This document shows, in pieces, positions 1-9,150 of a stretch of DNA of 64,000 nt. Made by a program: the position numbers and the translations under genes. Source of the stretch: Brevibacillus centrosporus (GTDB lineage: Bacteria > Bacillota > Bacilli > Brevibacillales > Brevibacillaceae). Within the stretch, counting starts at the first letter, position 1, and each line of letters begins with the position of its first letter. Below the pieces are notes generated by a model that was given only the letters and a program-made list of their open reading frames with translations, was not told where the DNA came from and made no database searches. The DNA lies in NCBI RefSeq assembly GCF_003710815.1, contig NZ_RHHP01000015.1:186001-250000 (forward strand). Reading direction: 5' to 3'.

Positions 1-482
1 AGATGATACAGGCTGTAAAAAAGGGAAGTCCAAAAGATAGCGCAGCTGGTCTTCCTGCCACTCGACAGCTTATGCAGCAAATAGCCTCGCCAGTATACTT
101 CCTCCAGAATAGGGTTGATCAAGATCAGAATGGCGATGAGCCAGCCCGTGAGATCGCCAGTGAACTGCCATCTGGTAAGCAAGGAAGCGAGAGCGGTTGG
201 GTCGAACAAAGTGGATGAAAAGACGTAGCCGCTCAAGAGGATCAGAAGGAAAGAAAGAATACCTGTAGCCGTCCCGACGACGACGTTCTTTCGGTTGAAA
301 GCAAAGCCAAGCTGCTGCAAAGATTCCTGCAGCTTCTCTTCCCGGCGCAGGAACAAATGATACAACGGAATGAAAGCCAGCCACCCGTAAAAGAGAAGAA
401 AAGCGAGAGGGACACTGCTGCCGATTTGCAATCCGAGAAACAGCATGCATGTCGGTCCGAACAACAAGAACAAGAGCTTCAT
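1..482 (-). CDS. CPBP-family intramembrane metalloprotease (partial, C-terminus off the window)
   Basis: The reading frame starts at the ATG complementary to 480-482, after a GGTGGGA ribosome site, and stays open to the window edge, so about 160 residues are visible. It encodes several hydrophobic helices. Near the edge it has the CPBP/CAAX-protease signature: an EEVYWRG box (EExxxR-type first motif) followed by FYSLYH (second motif with the conserved His). These integral membrane proteases handle prenylated or signal peptides, bacteriocin immunity or regulation; the substrate cannot be told here. The third and fourth motifs would lie beyond the window. Confidence 0.8.
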   Translation of the reverse strand, partial: MKLLFLLFGPTCMLFLGLQIGSSVPLAFLLFYGWLAFIPLYHLFLRREEKLQESLQQLGFAFNRKNVVVGTATGILSFLLILLSGYVFSSTLFDPTALASLLTRWQFTGDLTGWLIAILILINPILEEVYWRGYLLHKLSSGRKTSCAIFWTSLFYSLYH

Positions 483-592
483 AGAAAATCCCACCATGTC
501 ATGTACTAGGTGTTAGACACCTAAAAGGATGGTATATGGTACGAACAAACAGGAATAGTACCAAATTCGCTAGGTACCTCGAATCACCTTCG

Positions 593-646
593 TCTCAAAG
601 TGAGATGTGTGTATCATTTTGAGACGAAGATAGTCTCGAATTGAGA
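593..646. promoter_or_regulatory. Three TCTC-N5-GAGA-type sites, likely activator binding sites (UAS) for the sigma-54 promoter
   Basis: Three 13-bp elements occur at 593-605 (TCTCAAAGTGAGA), 612-624 (TATCATTTTGAGA, one mismatch) and 634-646 (TCTCGAATTGAGA). They are 19 and 22 bp apart, close to two helical turns, and end about 43 bp before the -24 element. This fits binding of a dimeric enhancer-binding protein; the sigma-54 activator encoded at 3207-5021 is the natural candidate. The function is inferred from position and symmetry. Confidence 0.65.
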
Positions 647-688
647 TGAAAAGGTGCGCGACAGCTGCTTTCCTCGCGAGGCAGGTTA

Positions 689-704
689 TGGCATGATCCT
701 TGCT
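689..704 (+). promoter_or_regulatory. Sigma-54 (-24/-12) promoter
   Basis: The sequence TGGCATGATCCTTGCT matches the SigL/RpoN consensus TGGCAC-N5-TTGCW. The GG (690-691) and GC (702-703) are separated by exactly 10 bp. It lies 42 bp before the dpaL start codon, so the dpaL-peptidase-activator unit should need SigL plus an enhancer-binding protein. Confidence 0.88.
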
Positions 705-746
705 ACAAAAGAATGAATCAGCAATTACGAGGAGGAGATTCATCCC

Positions 747-1973
747 ATGCAAAAGGAACGTTCCATTCTCGCTGTAGTTCCAGGAAGGCAGGCGGCAGGA
801 AGCACAAAAAGTCTGCCTACCTTCCTCTCGTCGGCTGCTTGCCAGCGTGCACACGCGTTTCATCAATCGTTTGCCCAGTATCAGGAGACACCTTTGGTCA
901 GTCTGCCGACGCTGGCACGTGAGCTCGGCGTCGGGCACTTGCTGGTGAAAGACGAGTCCTATCGCTTCGGTCTGAATGCCTTTAAAGTGCTCGGGGCTGC
1001 GTATGCGATGGGCAGCTATTTATGCGAGAGGCTGGGGCGGTCCATGGAGGAAGTGGACTTTGACATGCTGCGCTCCGAGGAAGTGAGACGCCAGATCGGG
1101 GCCGTGACGTTCGTGACCGCGACAGACGGCAATCACGGTCGGGCAGTTGCGTGGGCTGCTGCACAGCTAGGTCAGCAAGCTGTGGTCTATTTGCCAAAGG
1201 GCTCCTCACCACAGCGGGTCGCAGCCATTCGAGAAACGGGGGCGGATGCCCATGTCATCAACGGGAACTATGACGAAGCGGTTCGGCTTTCGGAAAAGGT
1301 GGCACGGGAAAGAGGCTGGCAAGTCATTCAGGATACGGCATGGGATGGGTATACGACGATCCCGTCCCGGATCATGCAAGGCTATACGACGATGGCCGCG
1401 GAAGCGATTCGGCAGCTTTCAGATTCACTGCCTGGGAAAAGACCAACGCATGTGTTTTTGCAGGCAGGAGTAGGTTCGATGGCGGCAGCGGTTTTGGGGT
1501 ATTTGGCTGATCAGCTGGCACCTGAATATCCCGTCACGATCATCGTGGAACCGCACAACGCCAACTGTATGTACCTGTCAGCCAAAAGCGGAGAGCGGGA
1601 GGCACAGGCAGCTACGGGTGACTTGCAGACGATCATGGCGGGTCTAGCATGCGGAGAGCCCAATCCGCTGGCGTGGGAAATCCTGCGTGATTACGCGGAT
1701 GCCTTCGTGAGCTGTCCCGATCACGTAGCAGCTACGGGAATGCGCATGCTGGCGGCTCCTGCCGGCTCAGATCCAAAGATCGTGAGTGGCGAAAGTGGAG
1801 CTGTTGGGGTCGGACTACTCTCGACGATCATGCAAAAGGAAGAAGGGAGATGGCTGCAAAAACAGCTTGGGATCAACGAGGATTCCGTCATTCTCTGCTT
1901 TAGCACGGAGGGAGACACCGATCAGGAGCAGTATCGGCGTATCGTCTGGGAAGGGGCTTGGCCAAGTGTTTAG
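747..1973 (+). CDS. dpaL: Diaminopropionate ammonia-lyase
   Basis: This is a PLP-dependent fold-type II enzyme that cleaves 2,3-diaminopropionate to pyruvate and two ammonia. At 408 residues it has the family's usual length. The PLP lysine lies in RFGLNAFKVLG (about residue 79), the ATDGNHGRAVAW phosphate/active-site motif follows near residue 128, and there is a glycine-rich loop at VGSMAAAV. The start follows GAGGAGGAG. It is the first gene of a sigma-54 unit with an M20 peptidase and an NtrC-type activator, closely resembling the Escherichia coli ygeX-ygeY neighbourhood, where ygeV encodes such an activator. It probably supports use of diaminopropionate or related amino acids as nitrogen source. 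Confidence 0.92.
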   Translation: MQKERSILAVVPGRQAAGSTKSLPTFLSSAACQRAHAFHQSFAQYQETPLVSLPTLARELGVGHLLVKDESYRFGLNAFKVLGAAYAMGSYLCERLGRSMEEVDFDMLRSEEVRRQIGAVTFVTATDGNHGRAVAWAAAQLGQQAVVYLPKGSSPQRVAAIRETGADAHVINGNYDEAVRLSEKVARERGWQVIQDTAWDGYTTIPSRIMQGYTTMAAEAIRQLSDSLPGKRPTHVFLQAGVGSMAAAVLGYLADQLAPEYPVTIIVEPHNANCMYLSAKSGEREAQAATGDLQTIMAGLACGEPNPLAWEILRDYADAFVSCPDHVAATGMRMLAAPAGSDPKIVSGESGAVGVGLLSTIMQKEEGRWLQKQLGINEDSVILCFSTEGDTDQEQYRRIVWEGAWPSV

Positions 1974-2003
1974 CATCCGTTACATATAGGGGAGGAGAAA
2001 AAG

Positions 2004-3161
2004 ATGAAGCTGCACATTGAGCGAGATGAGTTAATTGCATTGGTACAGGATCTCATTCGGATAGATTCCGTCAATCCATACTTGGATGCGGATGGGCCGG
2101 GAGAACGGGAGATGGCAGCCTATTTGCAGGCGAAGCTGGTGGAGATGGGGCTGGAGGTCAGACTGGTTCCTATTAACGAAACAGCCTGCAATGTGATTGG
2201 GATGCTGCGCGGAACCGGCGGGGGCAAGTCCCTTCTGCTAAATGGTCATATGGATACGGTGAGTGCGAAACGAATGGATATTCCTCCCTTTGAGCCCGTA
2301 CATGAGGATGGGAAAATTTTCGGTCGTGGCAGCCAAGATATGAAGGGGAGCCTGGGTGCGATGATCGCTGCAGTCGAGGCGATCCAAAAAGCAGGTGTGC
2401 GATTGGCCGGCGATGTCATCCTCACGTTTGTGGCCGATGAGGAATACAAGAGCATCGGCACAGAAGAGCTGGTCAAAGAGTACCGCGCAGACGCCGCCAT
2501 CGTATGTGAGCCATCGGATCTGGATATTGGTGTCGTACATAAAGGGTTCGCCTGGATCAGCTGTGAGGTTCGAGGGAAATCCGCGCACGGCAGCCGTCCG
2601 AAAGAAGGAGTAGACGCGATCGTGCACGCCGGGAGAGTCCTGCAGGAAATCGATAAGCTCTCGAAGCAGCTGATGAATAAACACCATCCGATTCTAGGCT
2701 CTCCATCCGTGCATGCTTCGCTCATCAACGGGGGGACGGAATTGTCTACCTATCCGGACTATTGCCGCCTGGATTGGGAACGCCGGACGATCCCGGGTGA
2801 ATCCAAGCAGGACGTGGAAAAAGAGGTTGCTGCCATTTTGCAGAAGCTGCATGACGAAGACGAGAGCTTTCGGGCGAGTGCGGAGCTGTTTTTCTGGCGT
2901 GATCCGTATGAGGTATCTATCGAAGAGCCGATCTTTCTTACACTGGAAGTCGCGTGCCGCAACCGTCTGGGACGCGTTCCGCGGATATCCGGCTTTTCTG
3001 GCTGGACCGATGCAGCACTGATACAGGAGGCAGGCATTCCTACCGTATTGTTCGGTCCGACCGGGGCAGGTCTGCACGGAGCGATCGAATACGTAGAGAC
3101 GGAAAGCCTCGTAGACATGGCAGCTATTTTGGCCGAAACGATTTGTGAATTTTGCCGTTAA
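2004..3161 (+). CDS. M20-family metallopeptidase (YgeY/ArgE/DapE-like deacylase)
   Basis: A 385-residue zinc amidohydrolase of the ArgE/DapE/carboxypeptidase G2 group. The metal ligands are all visible: His in NGHMDTV, bridging Asp in GSQDMKGS, the catalytic Glu pair in DEEYKS, Glu in CEPSDL, and the last His in GLHGAIEY near the C-terminus. The dimerization domain lies in the middle (about residues 175-290). It starts 30 bp after dpaL behind GGGGAGG. Its position suggests it releases diaminopropionate or another amino acid from an acylated or peptide form before DpaL acts. The exact substrate is unknown. Confidence 0.85.
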   Translation: MKLHIERDELIALVQDLIRIDSVNPYLDADGPGEREMAAYLQAKLVEMGLEVRLVPINETACNVIGMLRGTGGGKSLLLNGHMDTVSAKRMDIPPFEPVHEDGKIFGRGSQDMKGSLGAMIAAVEAIQKAGVRLAGDVILTFVADEEYKSIGTEELVKEYRADAAIVCEPSDLDIGVVHKGFAWISCEVRGKSAHGSRPKEGVDAIVHAGRVLQEIDKLSKQLMNKHHPILGSPSVHASLINGGTELSTYPDYCRLDWERRTIPGESKQDVEKEVAAILQKLHDEDESFRASAELFFWRDPYEVSIEEPIFLTLEVACRNRLGRVPRISGFSGWTDAALIQEAGIPTVLFGPTGAGLHGAIEYVETESLVDMAAILAETICEFCR

Positions 3162-3206
3162 AACACTGGGTTCCCCCGGCGATCTCGATATAATGGAGGA
3201 AGAAGC

Positions 3207-5021
3207 ATGAGGGAGAGGGGAATCCGGATGCCCTTGCATGAAATCCAGGAAAGTGTGCAGCAGATCGCTTTGGCGGTAGCTTCGGTATTGCGGGTGGAAG
3301 TGGAGATAGCAGATCACCGCTTGCTGCGGATTGCGGGAACGGGACGTACGGAAGCTGGAATCCTGCACACGATGGCAGGAGAGGATCATGTGTATCGGTC
3401 ATCCCTGTTCGATGGACAGCCTGTCATTATTATGAATCCGGGGGCAGATGAAAAATGTCGTCCGTGCGCCCATTACGGCAATTGTGTAGAGACCGGTGAA
3501 ATCTGTTGTCCGATTACGCTCGAAGGCAAGCATGTCGGTGTGATCGGGCTGCTCGCATTTGATGAGGATCAGCGAGCGCGTCTGTTTGCCGATGTCGACT
3601 CCATTCTGCGCTTTTTGCAAAAGATGGCAGAGCTGATTGCCACCAAGCTCAAGGAGCATCTGATGTACGTGGAGCAGCAGCTGATGCTGGAAAAGCTGCG
3701 AGTGGTCATGGATGACCTGGACAAGGCGATGCTGACCGTGGATCAGGCCAATCGCATCGTCGAGATGAATCAGCGAGCGCGTCAATTTCTGGAAATGCCA
3801 GACCCTGCCTTGCCGCCTGCGATGAGAAATCTCGAGCAGGAAGAGCGATGGATTGCGGCCATTCGGGAGGCTTCGGAGTCAGGGAAAACGCCCCAGAAGG
3901 TTGTCCTGCAAGTTGGCGGAGCCGATAAGGCGTTTCTGTTTTCCATCAAGCCGATACAGCTTGCAGGAACGACACGAGAATGGGTGATCATCCTTGATGA
4001 TGTAGAAGAAGTAGTAGCCATTGCCAGACAAATTGAGGGCTTAAGCCAGGAAAAAGCCTTCCGTGGCATTGTTGGGACAAGCCCATTAATGACGCAGGCA
4101 AAAGAAGTAGCGATGCGTGTAGCAACGGGCGATTCGACGGTTTTGCTCCAGGGAGAGAGCGGGACGGGAAAAGAGCTGTTCGCCAAGGCGATTCATCAAG
4201 CGGGAAAACGCAGCACTCGTCCGTTCGTCTCCATCAACTGTGCGGCCATACCCGAGCAGCTCCTGGAGAGCGAGCTGTTTGGCTATGAGGATGGTGCGTT
4301 TACAGGAGCGCGAAAAGGTGGAAAGCGCGGTTTGTTTGAGATCGCTGACAAAGGCACGCTGTTTCTGGACGAAATCGGGGACATGCCTGTTTATTTGCAG
4401 GTCAAGCTGCTTCGCGTCCTGCAGGAAAAGCAAATTGTCCGGGTAGGTGGGGCGGGCCAGCCGATCGATGTCGATGTGAGAATCATCGCCGCGACCCACC
4501 ACGACTTGGAACAGATGGTCGCTACGGGAGATTTTCGGACGGATTTGTACTATCGATTGCGTGTGATCCCGATCCACCTTCCTTCGCTGCGAGAACGCCG
4601 GGAGGATATTTTGACGCTGGCGAACGGTTTTTTGCGAACCTATGGGGCAAGGCTGGGCAAAGAGCTCTCTGGTTTTAGCCAAGAGGCCCAAGCTTTGCTG
4701 TTTCATCATGACTGGCCTGGCAATGTGCGTGAGCTGGCCAATGTAGTCGAGTACGCCGTCAATATGGAAAACTGCACGTGGATACAACCGGAGCGCATCC
4801 TGCTGCCAGCCAAAAGGGAGAGCGAGTGGCGGGAGAAAGTGGAGGAAGAGGCGCCGCTGGATTCGCTCAATCTGAAGAAAAGGGAGAAGATCGCGATCTC
4901 CCAAGCCTTGCAGGCCGCCTCCAAAGCCAATCAGGGCAAAGACGCCGCTGCGCAGCTGTTAGGGATCAGCCGAGCGACGCTTTTTCGGAAAATCAAAGAG
5001 CATCATTTAAGTGGAAAATAA
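3207..5021 (+). CDS. Sigma-54-dependent enhancer-binding transcriptional activator
   Basis: A 604-residue activator. The N-terminal sensor region (about 1-170, GAF-like by its hydrophobic pattern) contains an unusual cysteine cluster C-x2-C-x5-C-x7-CC (residues about 83-101). A PAS-like stretch follows, then the AAA+ domain with Walker A GESGTGKE (about 315), the sigma-54 contact loop GAFTGA (about 362) and Walker B LFLDEIGD. A Fis-type helix-turn-helix (AAQLLGISRATLFRKIK) closes the protein. The start follows GGAGGA. The gene lies 45 bp after the peptidase and probably activates the promoter at 689-704 through the sites at 593-646. The Cys cluster could bind metal or an Fe-S centre; that is inference. 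Confidence 0.9.
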   Translation: MRERGIRMPLHEIQESVQQIALAVASVLRVEVEIADHRLLRIAGTGRTEAGILHTMAGEDHVYRSSLFDGQPVIIMNPGADEKCRPCAHYGNCVETGEICCPITLEGKHVGVIGLLAFDEDQRARLFADVDSILRFLQKMAELIATKLKEHLMYVEQQLMLEKLRVVMDDLDKAMLTVDQANRIVEMNQRARQFLEMPDPALPPAMRNLEQEERWIAAIREASESGKTPQKVVLQVGGADKAFLFSIKPIQLAGTTREWVIILDDVEEVVAIARQIEGLSQEKAFRGIVGTSPLMTQAKEVAMRVATGDSTVLLQGESGTGKELFAKAIHQAGKRSTRPFVSINCAAIPEQLLESELFGYEDGAFTGARKGGKRGLFEIADKGTLFLDEIGDMPVYLQVKLLRVLQEKQIVRVGGAGQPIDVDVRIIAATHHDLEQMVATGDFRTDLYYRLRVIPIHLPSLRERREDILTLANGFLRTYGARLGKELSGFSQEAQALLFHHDWPGNVRELANVVEYAVNMENCTWIQPERILLPAKRESEWREKVEEEAPLDSLNLKKREKIAISQALQAASKANQGKDAAAQLLGISRATLFRKIKEHHLSGK

Positions 5022-5036
5022 TAGCATAACGAGACG

Positions 5037-5065
5037 AGGTTGGCTGCGCGAAAGCCAGCCTTTTT
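5037..5065 (+). terminator. Rho-independent terminator after the sigma-54 activator
   Basis: The 9-bp stem AGGTTGGCT/AGCCAGCCT (one G-U pair) has a 7-nt loop and is followed by five T. Confidence 0.8.
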
Positions 5066-5134
5066 GGACTGGCGATCATTTTGTGGTATCATGTCTTAAG
5101 CAACGATTTTTCATACTGGAGGGAGGATAGACAC

Positions 5135-5701
5135 ATGAAAATAAGAGAGATCGTAGGATGGATTCGTTCCATTGGCTTTGCTGTCGTCTTTGCTTTGGTC
5201 CTCGGAATCTTTGTGTTTCAGCCGTATAAAGTAGACGGTCATTCCATGGATCCGACCTTGCAAGACCAACAGCGTATATATGTGAGTAAACTTGCCCATA
5301 CGTTTAACTATTTGCCCAACTACGGCGATATTGTTGTGATTGATAGCCGTGTAGATAGAAGCCGTTCCTGGAAAGATGATGTGACCGGGCATCCATTGGT
5401 AGGCTTGCTGTTAGGTACGGGAGATGATCACTCGATGTACGTCAAGCGCGTGATTGGCAAACCAGGGGATGTATTGGAGTTTAAGGATAACAAGGTCTAT
5501 CGCAATGGTACGCCTTTGGACGAGCCCTATATCAAAGAAACGATGGACTATGCTGCCGACGGTAAAGTAACGGTGCCAGCCAATCACATCTTCGTGATGG
5601 GTGACAACCGCAACCATAGCACGGACTCACGGGAGATTGGATTCATTCCAGTTGACCATGTCATGGGGACGATGATTGAAAATCCGTTCGCTGACCAATA
5701 A
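5135..5701 (+). CDS. lepB: Type I signal peptidase
   Basis: A 188-residue membrane-anchored serine protease that removes secretory signal peptides outside the membrane. One N-terminal membrane helix (about 12-30) is followed by the catalytic Ser motif GHSMDPTL, the general-base Lys motif YVKRVIGKPGD, and the conserved box GDNRNHSTDSRE. The length fits the Bacillus SipS type. The frame is open upstream to 5081, but ATG 5135 is preferred because GGAGGGAGG precedes it at good spacing and the anchor follows directly. It is a single gene flanked by two terminators. Confidence 0.93.
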   Translation: MKIREIVGWIRSIGFAVVFALVLGIFVFQPYKVDGHSMDPTLQDQQRIYVSKLAHTFNYLPNYGDIVVIDSRVDRSRSWKDDVTGHPLVGLLLGTGDDHSMYVKRVIGKPGDVLEFKDNKVYRNGTPLDEPYIKETMDYAADGKVTVPANHIFVMGDNRNHSTDSREIGFIPVDHVMGTMIENPFADQ

Positions 5702-5717
5702 AAGACGTAAGGTAAGG

Positions 5718-5745
5718 AAGGTTGTCCCGCTGCGGACAACCTTTT
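5718..5745 (+). terminator. Terminator after signal peptidase
   Basis: A perfect 10-bp stem AAGGTTGTCC/GGACAACCTT with a 6-nt loop, followed by TTTT. Confidence 0.88.
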
Positions 5746-5808
5746 CTCCTACAGCCAAGAATCGCTCTTTTCGTCGAAATCTTCCGTGAATGAAAAGGAG
5801 GGGACTTC

Positions 5809-7302
5809 ATGCCGAGCATTTTGATAGCTGACCGCGATGCCAACGAACGGATCGGAATCGGCTGGCTCATCACGAGCTGCGCGATTCCGTATGACCATGT
5901 CTACACGGCAGCTACGATGGCAGAAGTGATTCAATGCCTCGAATCTCATACACCAGACGTGCTTTGCCTGGAATTGGACATGATGGAAAGGGGACAGTGG
6001 GAGGCACTCAAGCTTTTGGTTGACCAGTATCGACCACTTGTCCTCGTCATGACGGCAGAAGCGACCTTCGAGCGGGCGATGCAAGGAATCGAGCTGAACG
6101 CGCGGGACCTGTGGCTCAAACCGCAGACCCCGGAAAAGATCAGACGTGTCCTCACCCGCTTTTGTATGGAAAAGAAGGAAAGTCAGTCTTCGTTACCCGT
6201 GCGGGGCGTAGAGGGGGGCAGACTTGCGGAGGTGTCATATCGGGATTTGTTCTTACCGCTGAAGAAACCAGGCAAGTCCTATCCGCTCATGCTGGCACAG
6301 CTGGAGAATCCTCAGCGGCATCCGGAGCTTTTGCGCTTTTTGTCCACGTATCCGTTTCGTGAGCAGCCGATTTTACTCCCGTTAAATGATGCGATCGCAG
6401 GGATCTTTTCCTGGGAGGACGGCGACGCCTTATCGCAGCTGGAGCAGGTAGGGAAAAGATTGCTACGCGATTGGGAAGCTTCTTTCGATGATTCGCTGTC
6501 GGTCGTGCTCTACCAATCGGATGATCAGGAGCAGCTCGTCAACGAAACCTATCTGGAGGCGAGCCAGGCGCTGCACATCCGTTTTTTCAGAGGGTATCGC
6601 CAAGTGTCGGTCGTGCGCAACCGCATCAGCTGGACGATGATCGATCCTTTCCTGACACCGGCTGAACAGAGGGCATGGATCGAAATGCTGCAGGATGGCG
6701 ACAAAGAAAAGCTGAAGCAATGGATGTACCGCCATTTTTTTTACAAGGATGAGCCTTATCCCGAGCCTGGCCTTCTGCGCATCCGTTTGACCAGCATTCT
6801 CGCGCAGGTAAGGCGTTATATGAAGGCGAATGGCCTCGATCACGGGAATGTGGAGGAAGCGTATCACCGTGTCTTTGAGACGATTTTGTACGCGCCGATT
6901 CTGTATCGGATCGTACAGGAGCTTTTGCTGTTCATCTACTCGTTGATTGATTCCGTGTTTACGCAAAAGGAGGAATCGCGAGCGGATTTGATCGAGCTTG
7001 CCATCCGCTATATCGAGGGGCGTTACACGGATCCGACCCTGCGTCTGGAGGATGTGGCCCGCCATGTGGATCGAAGCCCAGCCTATTTCAGCACGCTGCT
7101 CAGCCAGAAGCACGGGGTCTCCTTTCGCCAGCTGCTGAACAACCTGCGAATGAAGGAAGCGCAGCGCCTTTTGCTCGAAACCTCCTTGTCTGTACAAGAA
7201 ATTGCCATGCGAACGGGATTTGTCAACGCGAATTACTTCAGCAAAATTTTTAAGGAAAAAACGGGGACAACCCCTCGTTTGTTGCGAAATCAAAAAAAAT
7301 GA
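5809..7302 (+). CDS. AraC-family regulator with atypical receiver domain (YesN type)
   Basis: A 497-residue protein with an N-terminal receiver-like domain (about 1-120), a long middle region, and a C-terminal double helix-turn-helix AraC domain (about 395-495, ending IAMRTGF..NYFSKIFKEKTGTTP). The receiver keeps the acidic pocket (ADRD), the switch Thr (VMTAEA) and the Lys (LKPQ). The expected phospho-accepting Asp is replaced by Glu55 (PDVLCLEL), which should block normal phosphorylation or mimic it. The start follows AAAAGGAGGGG. It lies directly upstream of hutUIG in the same direction and is the likely activator of that operon (inference from position). Confidence 0.85.
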   Translation: MPSILIADRDANERIGIGWLITSCAIPYDHVYTAATMAEVIQCLESHTPDVLCLELDMMERGQWEALKLLVDQYRPLVLVMTAEATFERAMQGIELNARDLWLKPQTPEKIRRVLTRFCMEKKESQSSLPVRGVEGGRLAEVSYRDLFLPLKKPGKSYPLMLAQLENPQRHPELLRFLSTYPFREQPILLPLNDAIAGIFSWEDGDALSQLEQVGKRLLRDWEASFDDSLSVVLYQSDDQEQLVNETYLEASQALHIRFFRGYRQVSVVRNRISWTMIDPFLTPAEQRAWIEMLQDGDKEKLKQWMYRHFFYKDEPYPEPGLLRIRLTSILAQVRRYMKANGLDHGNVEEAYHRVFETILYAPILYRIVQELLLFIYSLIDSVFTQKEESRADLIELAIRYIEGRYTDPTLRLEDVARHVDRSPAYFSTLLSQKHGVSFRQLLNNLRMKEAQRLLLETSLSVQEIAMRTGFVNANYFSKIFKEKTGTTPRLLRNQKK

Positions 7303-7373
7303 TAGGAATCGAAAGAAAAGAAAGTTTTTTGGGGTGATGTGACCCCGATAGATCCTTTTCCATCGATAAAACT

Positions 7374-7404
7374 GGCACCAATTCGAAAGGCAGGTGCCTT
7401 TTTT
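7374..7404 (+). terminator. Terminator or attenuator between the AraC gene and hutU
   Basis: The stem GGCACC/GGTGCC (7374-7379, 7393-7398) is followed by six T. A small perfect inverted repeat GGGGT-N6-ACCCC lies just upstream (7331-7346) and could be an operator. Because the hairpin sits in the leader of hutU, it may serve as a regulated attenuator. No HutP-like gene is seen. Confidence 0.6.
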
Positions 7405-7467
7405 GTGCTTATTTCCTTTTTTATACTGAGGGTAAGCAATGAATCTGGAGAAAAGCAGGTGGACGAG

Positions 7468-9144
7468 ATGACAATGACACAGACCCAAACGATTCAGCAA
7501 CTGATCCAAGACTATTCCGGTACCAAGCTTCATACAAAGGGATGGATACAGGAAGCAGCTCTGCGCATGCTTTTGAACAACCTGAATCCGGACGTAGCCG
7601 AGCGGACAGAGGATCTGGTCGTGTACGGTGGCATTGGGAAAGCTGCGCGTAACTGGGATTGCTTCAACGCAATTGTCAAAACATTGGAAAAACTGGAGGG
7701 TGACGAGACGCTGTTGATCCAATCGGGAAAACCGGTTGCGGTGTTCAAGTCGCATGCAGACGCGCCGCGTGTCTTGCTGGCAAACTCCAACCTCGTACCT
7801 GCTTGGGCCAACTGGGATCATTTCCATGAGCTCGACAAAAAAGGTCTGATGATGTACGGCCAAATGACGGCAGGAAGCTGGATTTACATCGGCAGCCAAG
7901 GCATCGTGCAGGGCACGTATGAGACGTTTGCCGAGCTGGCTCGTCAGCACTTTGAGGGAACACTGGCAGGGACCATTACCGTCACGGCAGGCTTGGGAGG
8001 TATGGGAGGCGCGCAGCCACTCGCTGTATCCTTGAATGGCGGTGTGAGCATCAATATTGAAATCGACCCGACACGGATTCAGCGCCGTCTGGACACCAAA
8101 TACCTCGATGTATCGACGGAGAGCCTGGAGGAAGCGATTCGCCTGGCACTGCAAGCCAAACAGGAGAAGAAAGGCATCTCCATCGGTCTGTTAGGCAATG
8201 CTCCGGATGTGCTGAATGCTATGCTGGCGCGTGATTTTATCCCGGATGTTCTGACGGATCAGACTTCCTCCCACGATCCTTTGAATGGCTATATTCCGAC
8301 CGGCATGAGCCTTGAGGAAGCGGCAGAGCTTCGAACCAGCGATGCCAAGGCGTACGAAGCGCGTGCAAAAGCGAGCATCGCCGAGCATGTTCGTGCCATG
8401 CTTGTCATGCAGGAAAAAGGAGCGGTCACGTTTGATTACGGCAACAACATCCGCCAGGTCGCCAAAAACGAAGGAGTAGAAGAAGCGTTCCGTTTTCCAG
8501 GCTTTGTGCCTGCGTACATTCGCCCGCAATTTTGCGAAGGAAAGGGTCCTTTCCGTTGGGTGGCGCTGTCGGGTGACCCAGAAGATATTTACAAAACTGA
8601 TGAAGTCATTCTCCGCGAATTTTCTTATAACACGCATCTGTGCAACTGGATTCGCATGGCACAGGAGCGCATCCAATTCCAAGGGCTGCCTTCGCGTATT
8701 TGCTGGCTGGGTTATGGAGAGCGTGCGCGTTTCGGACAGATCATCAATGACATGGTGGCGCGTGGCGAGCTGAGCGCACCGATCGTCATCGGGCGTGACC
8801 ATCTGGATTCGGGGTCGGTTGCTTCGCCCAATCGGGAAACCGAAGCGATGAAGGACGGCAGCGATGCGGTGGCAGACTGGCCGATCTTGAACGCCATGAT
8901 CAATGCAGTAGGCGGTGCGAGCTGGGTATCCGTCCATCACGGCGGCGGGGTAGGTATGGGCTATTCCTTGCATGCGGGCATGGTAATCGTGGCAGACGGG
9001 ACACCGGAAGCTGCGAAGCGTTTGGAGCGGGTATTGACGACAGATCCAGGGATGGGGGTCGTCCGTCACGTGGATGCAGGCTACGATTTGGCGATCCAGA
9101 CGGCAAAAGAAAAAGGTATCCACATCCCGATGCTGGGGGAGTGA
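7468..9144 (+). CDS. hutU: Urocanate hydratase
   Basis: Second enzyme of histidine degradation, converting urocanate to imidazolone propionate with tightly bound NAD. The 558-residue product matches the family length. Visible are the Rossmann-like [12 protein letters not shown] segment, the urocanase signature [16 protein letters not shown] with the active-site Cys, and [11 protein letters not shown] near the C-terminus. The frame is open upstream to 7339, but ATG 7468 follows AGGTGG and gives the expected N-terminus. It begins a three-gene operon with hutI and hutG. Confidence 0.96.
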   Translation: MTMTQTQTIQQLIQDYSGTKLHTKGWIQEAALRMLLNNLNPDVAERTEDLVVYGGIGKAARNWDCFNAIVKTLEKLEGDETLLIQSGKPVAVFKSHADAPRVLLANSNLVPAWANWDHFHELDKKGLMMYGQMTAGSWIYIGSQGIVQGTYETFAELARQHFEGTLAGTITVTAGLGGMGGAQPLAVSLNGGVSINIEIDPTRIQRRLDTKYLDVSTESLEEAIRLALQAKQEKKGISIGLLGNAPDVLNAMLARDFIPDVLTDQTSSHDPLNGYIPTGMSLEEAAELRTSDAKAYEARAKASIAEHVRAMLVMQEKGAVTFDYGNNIRQVAKNEGVEEAFRFPGFVPAYIRPQFCEGKGPFRWVALSGDPEDIYKTDEVILREFSYNTHLCNWIRMAQERIQFQGLPSRICWLGYGERARFGQIINDMVARGELSAPIVIGRDHLDSGSVASPNRETEAMKDGSDAVADWPILNAMINAVGGASWVSVHHGGGVGMGYSLHAGMVIVADGTPEAAKRLERVLTTDPGMGVVRHVDAGYDLAIQTAKEKGIHIPMLGE

Positions 9145-9150
9145 TAATCG

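Noticed and set aside
6463..8154. A 563-codon minus-strand open frame across the AraC gene and hutU
   Set aside because: It spans two well-supported plus-strand genes and has no recognisable domain.
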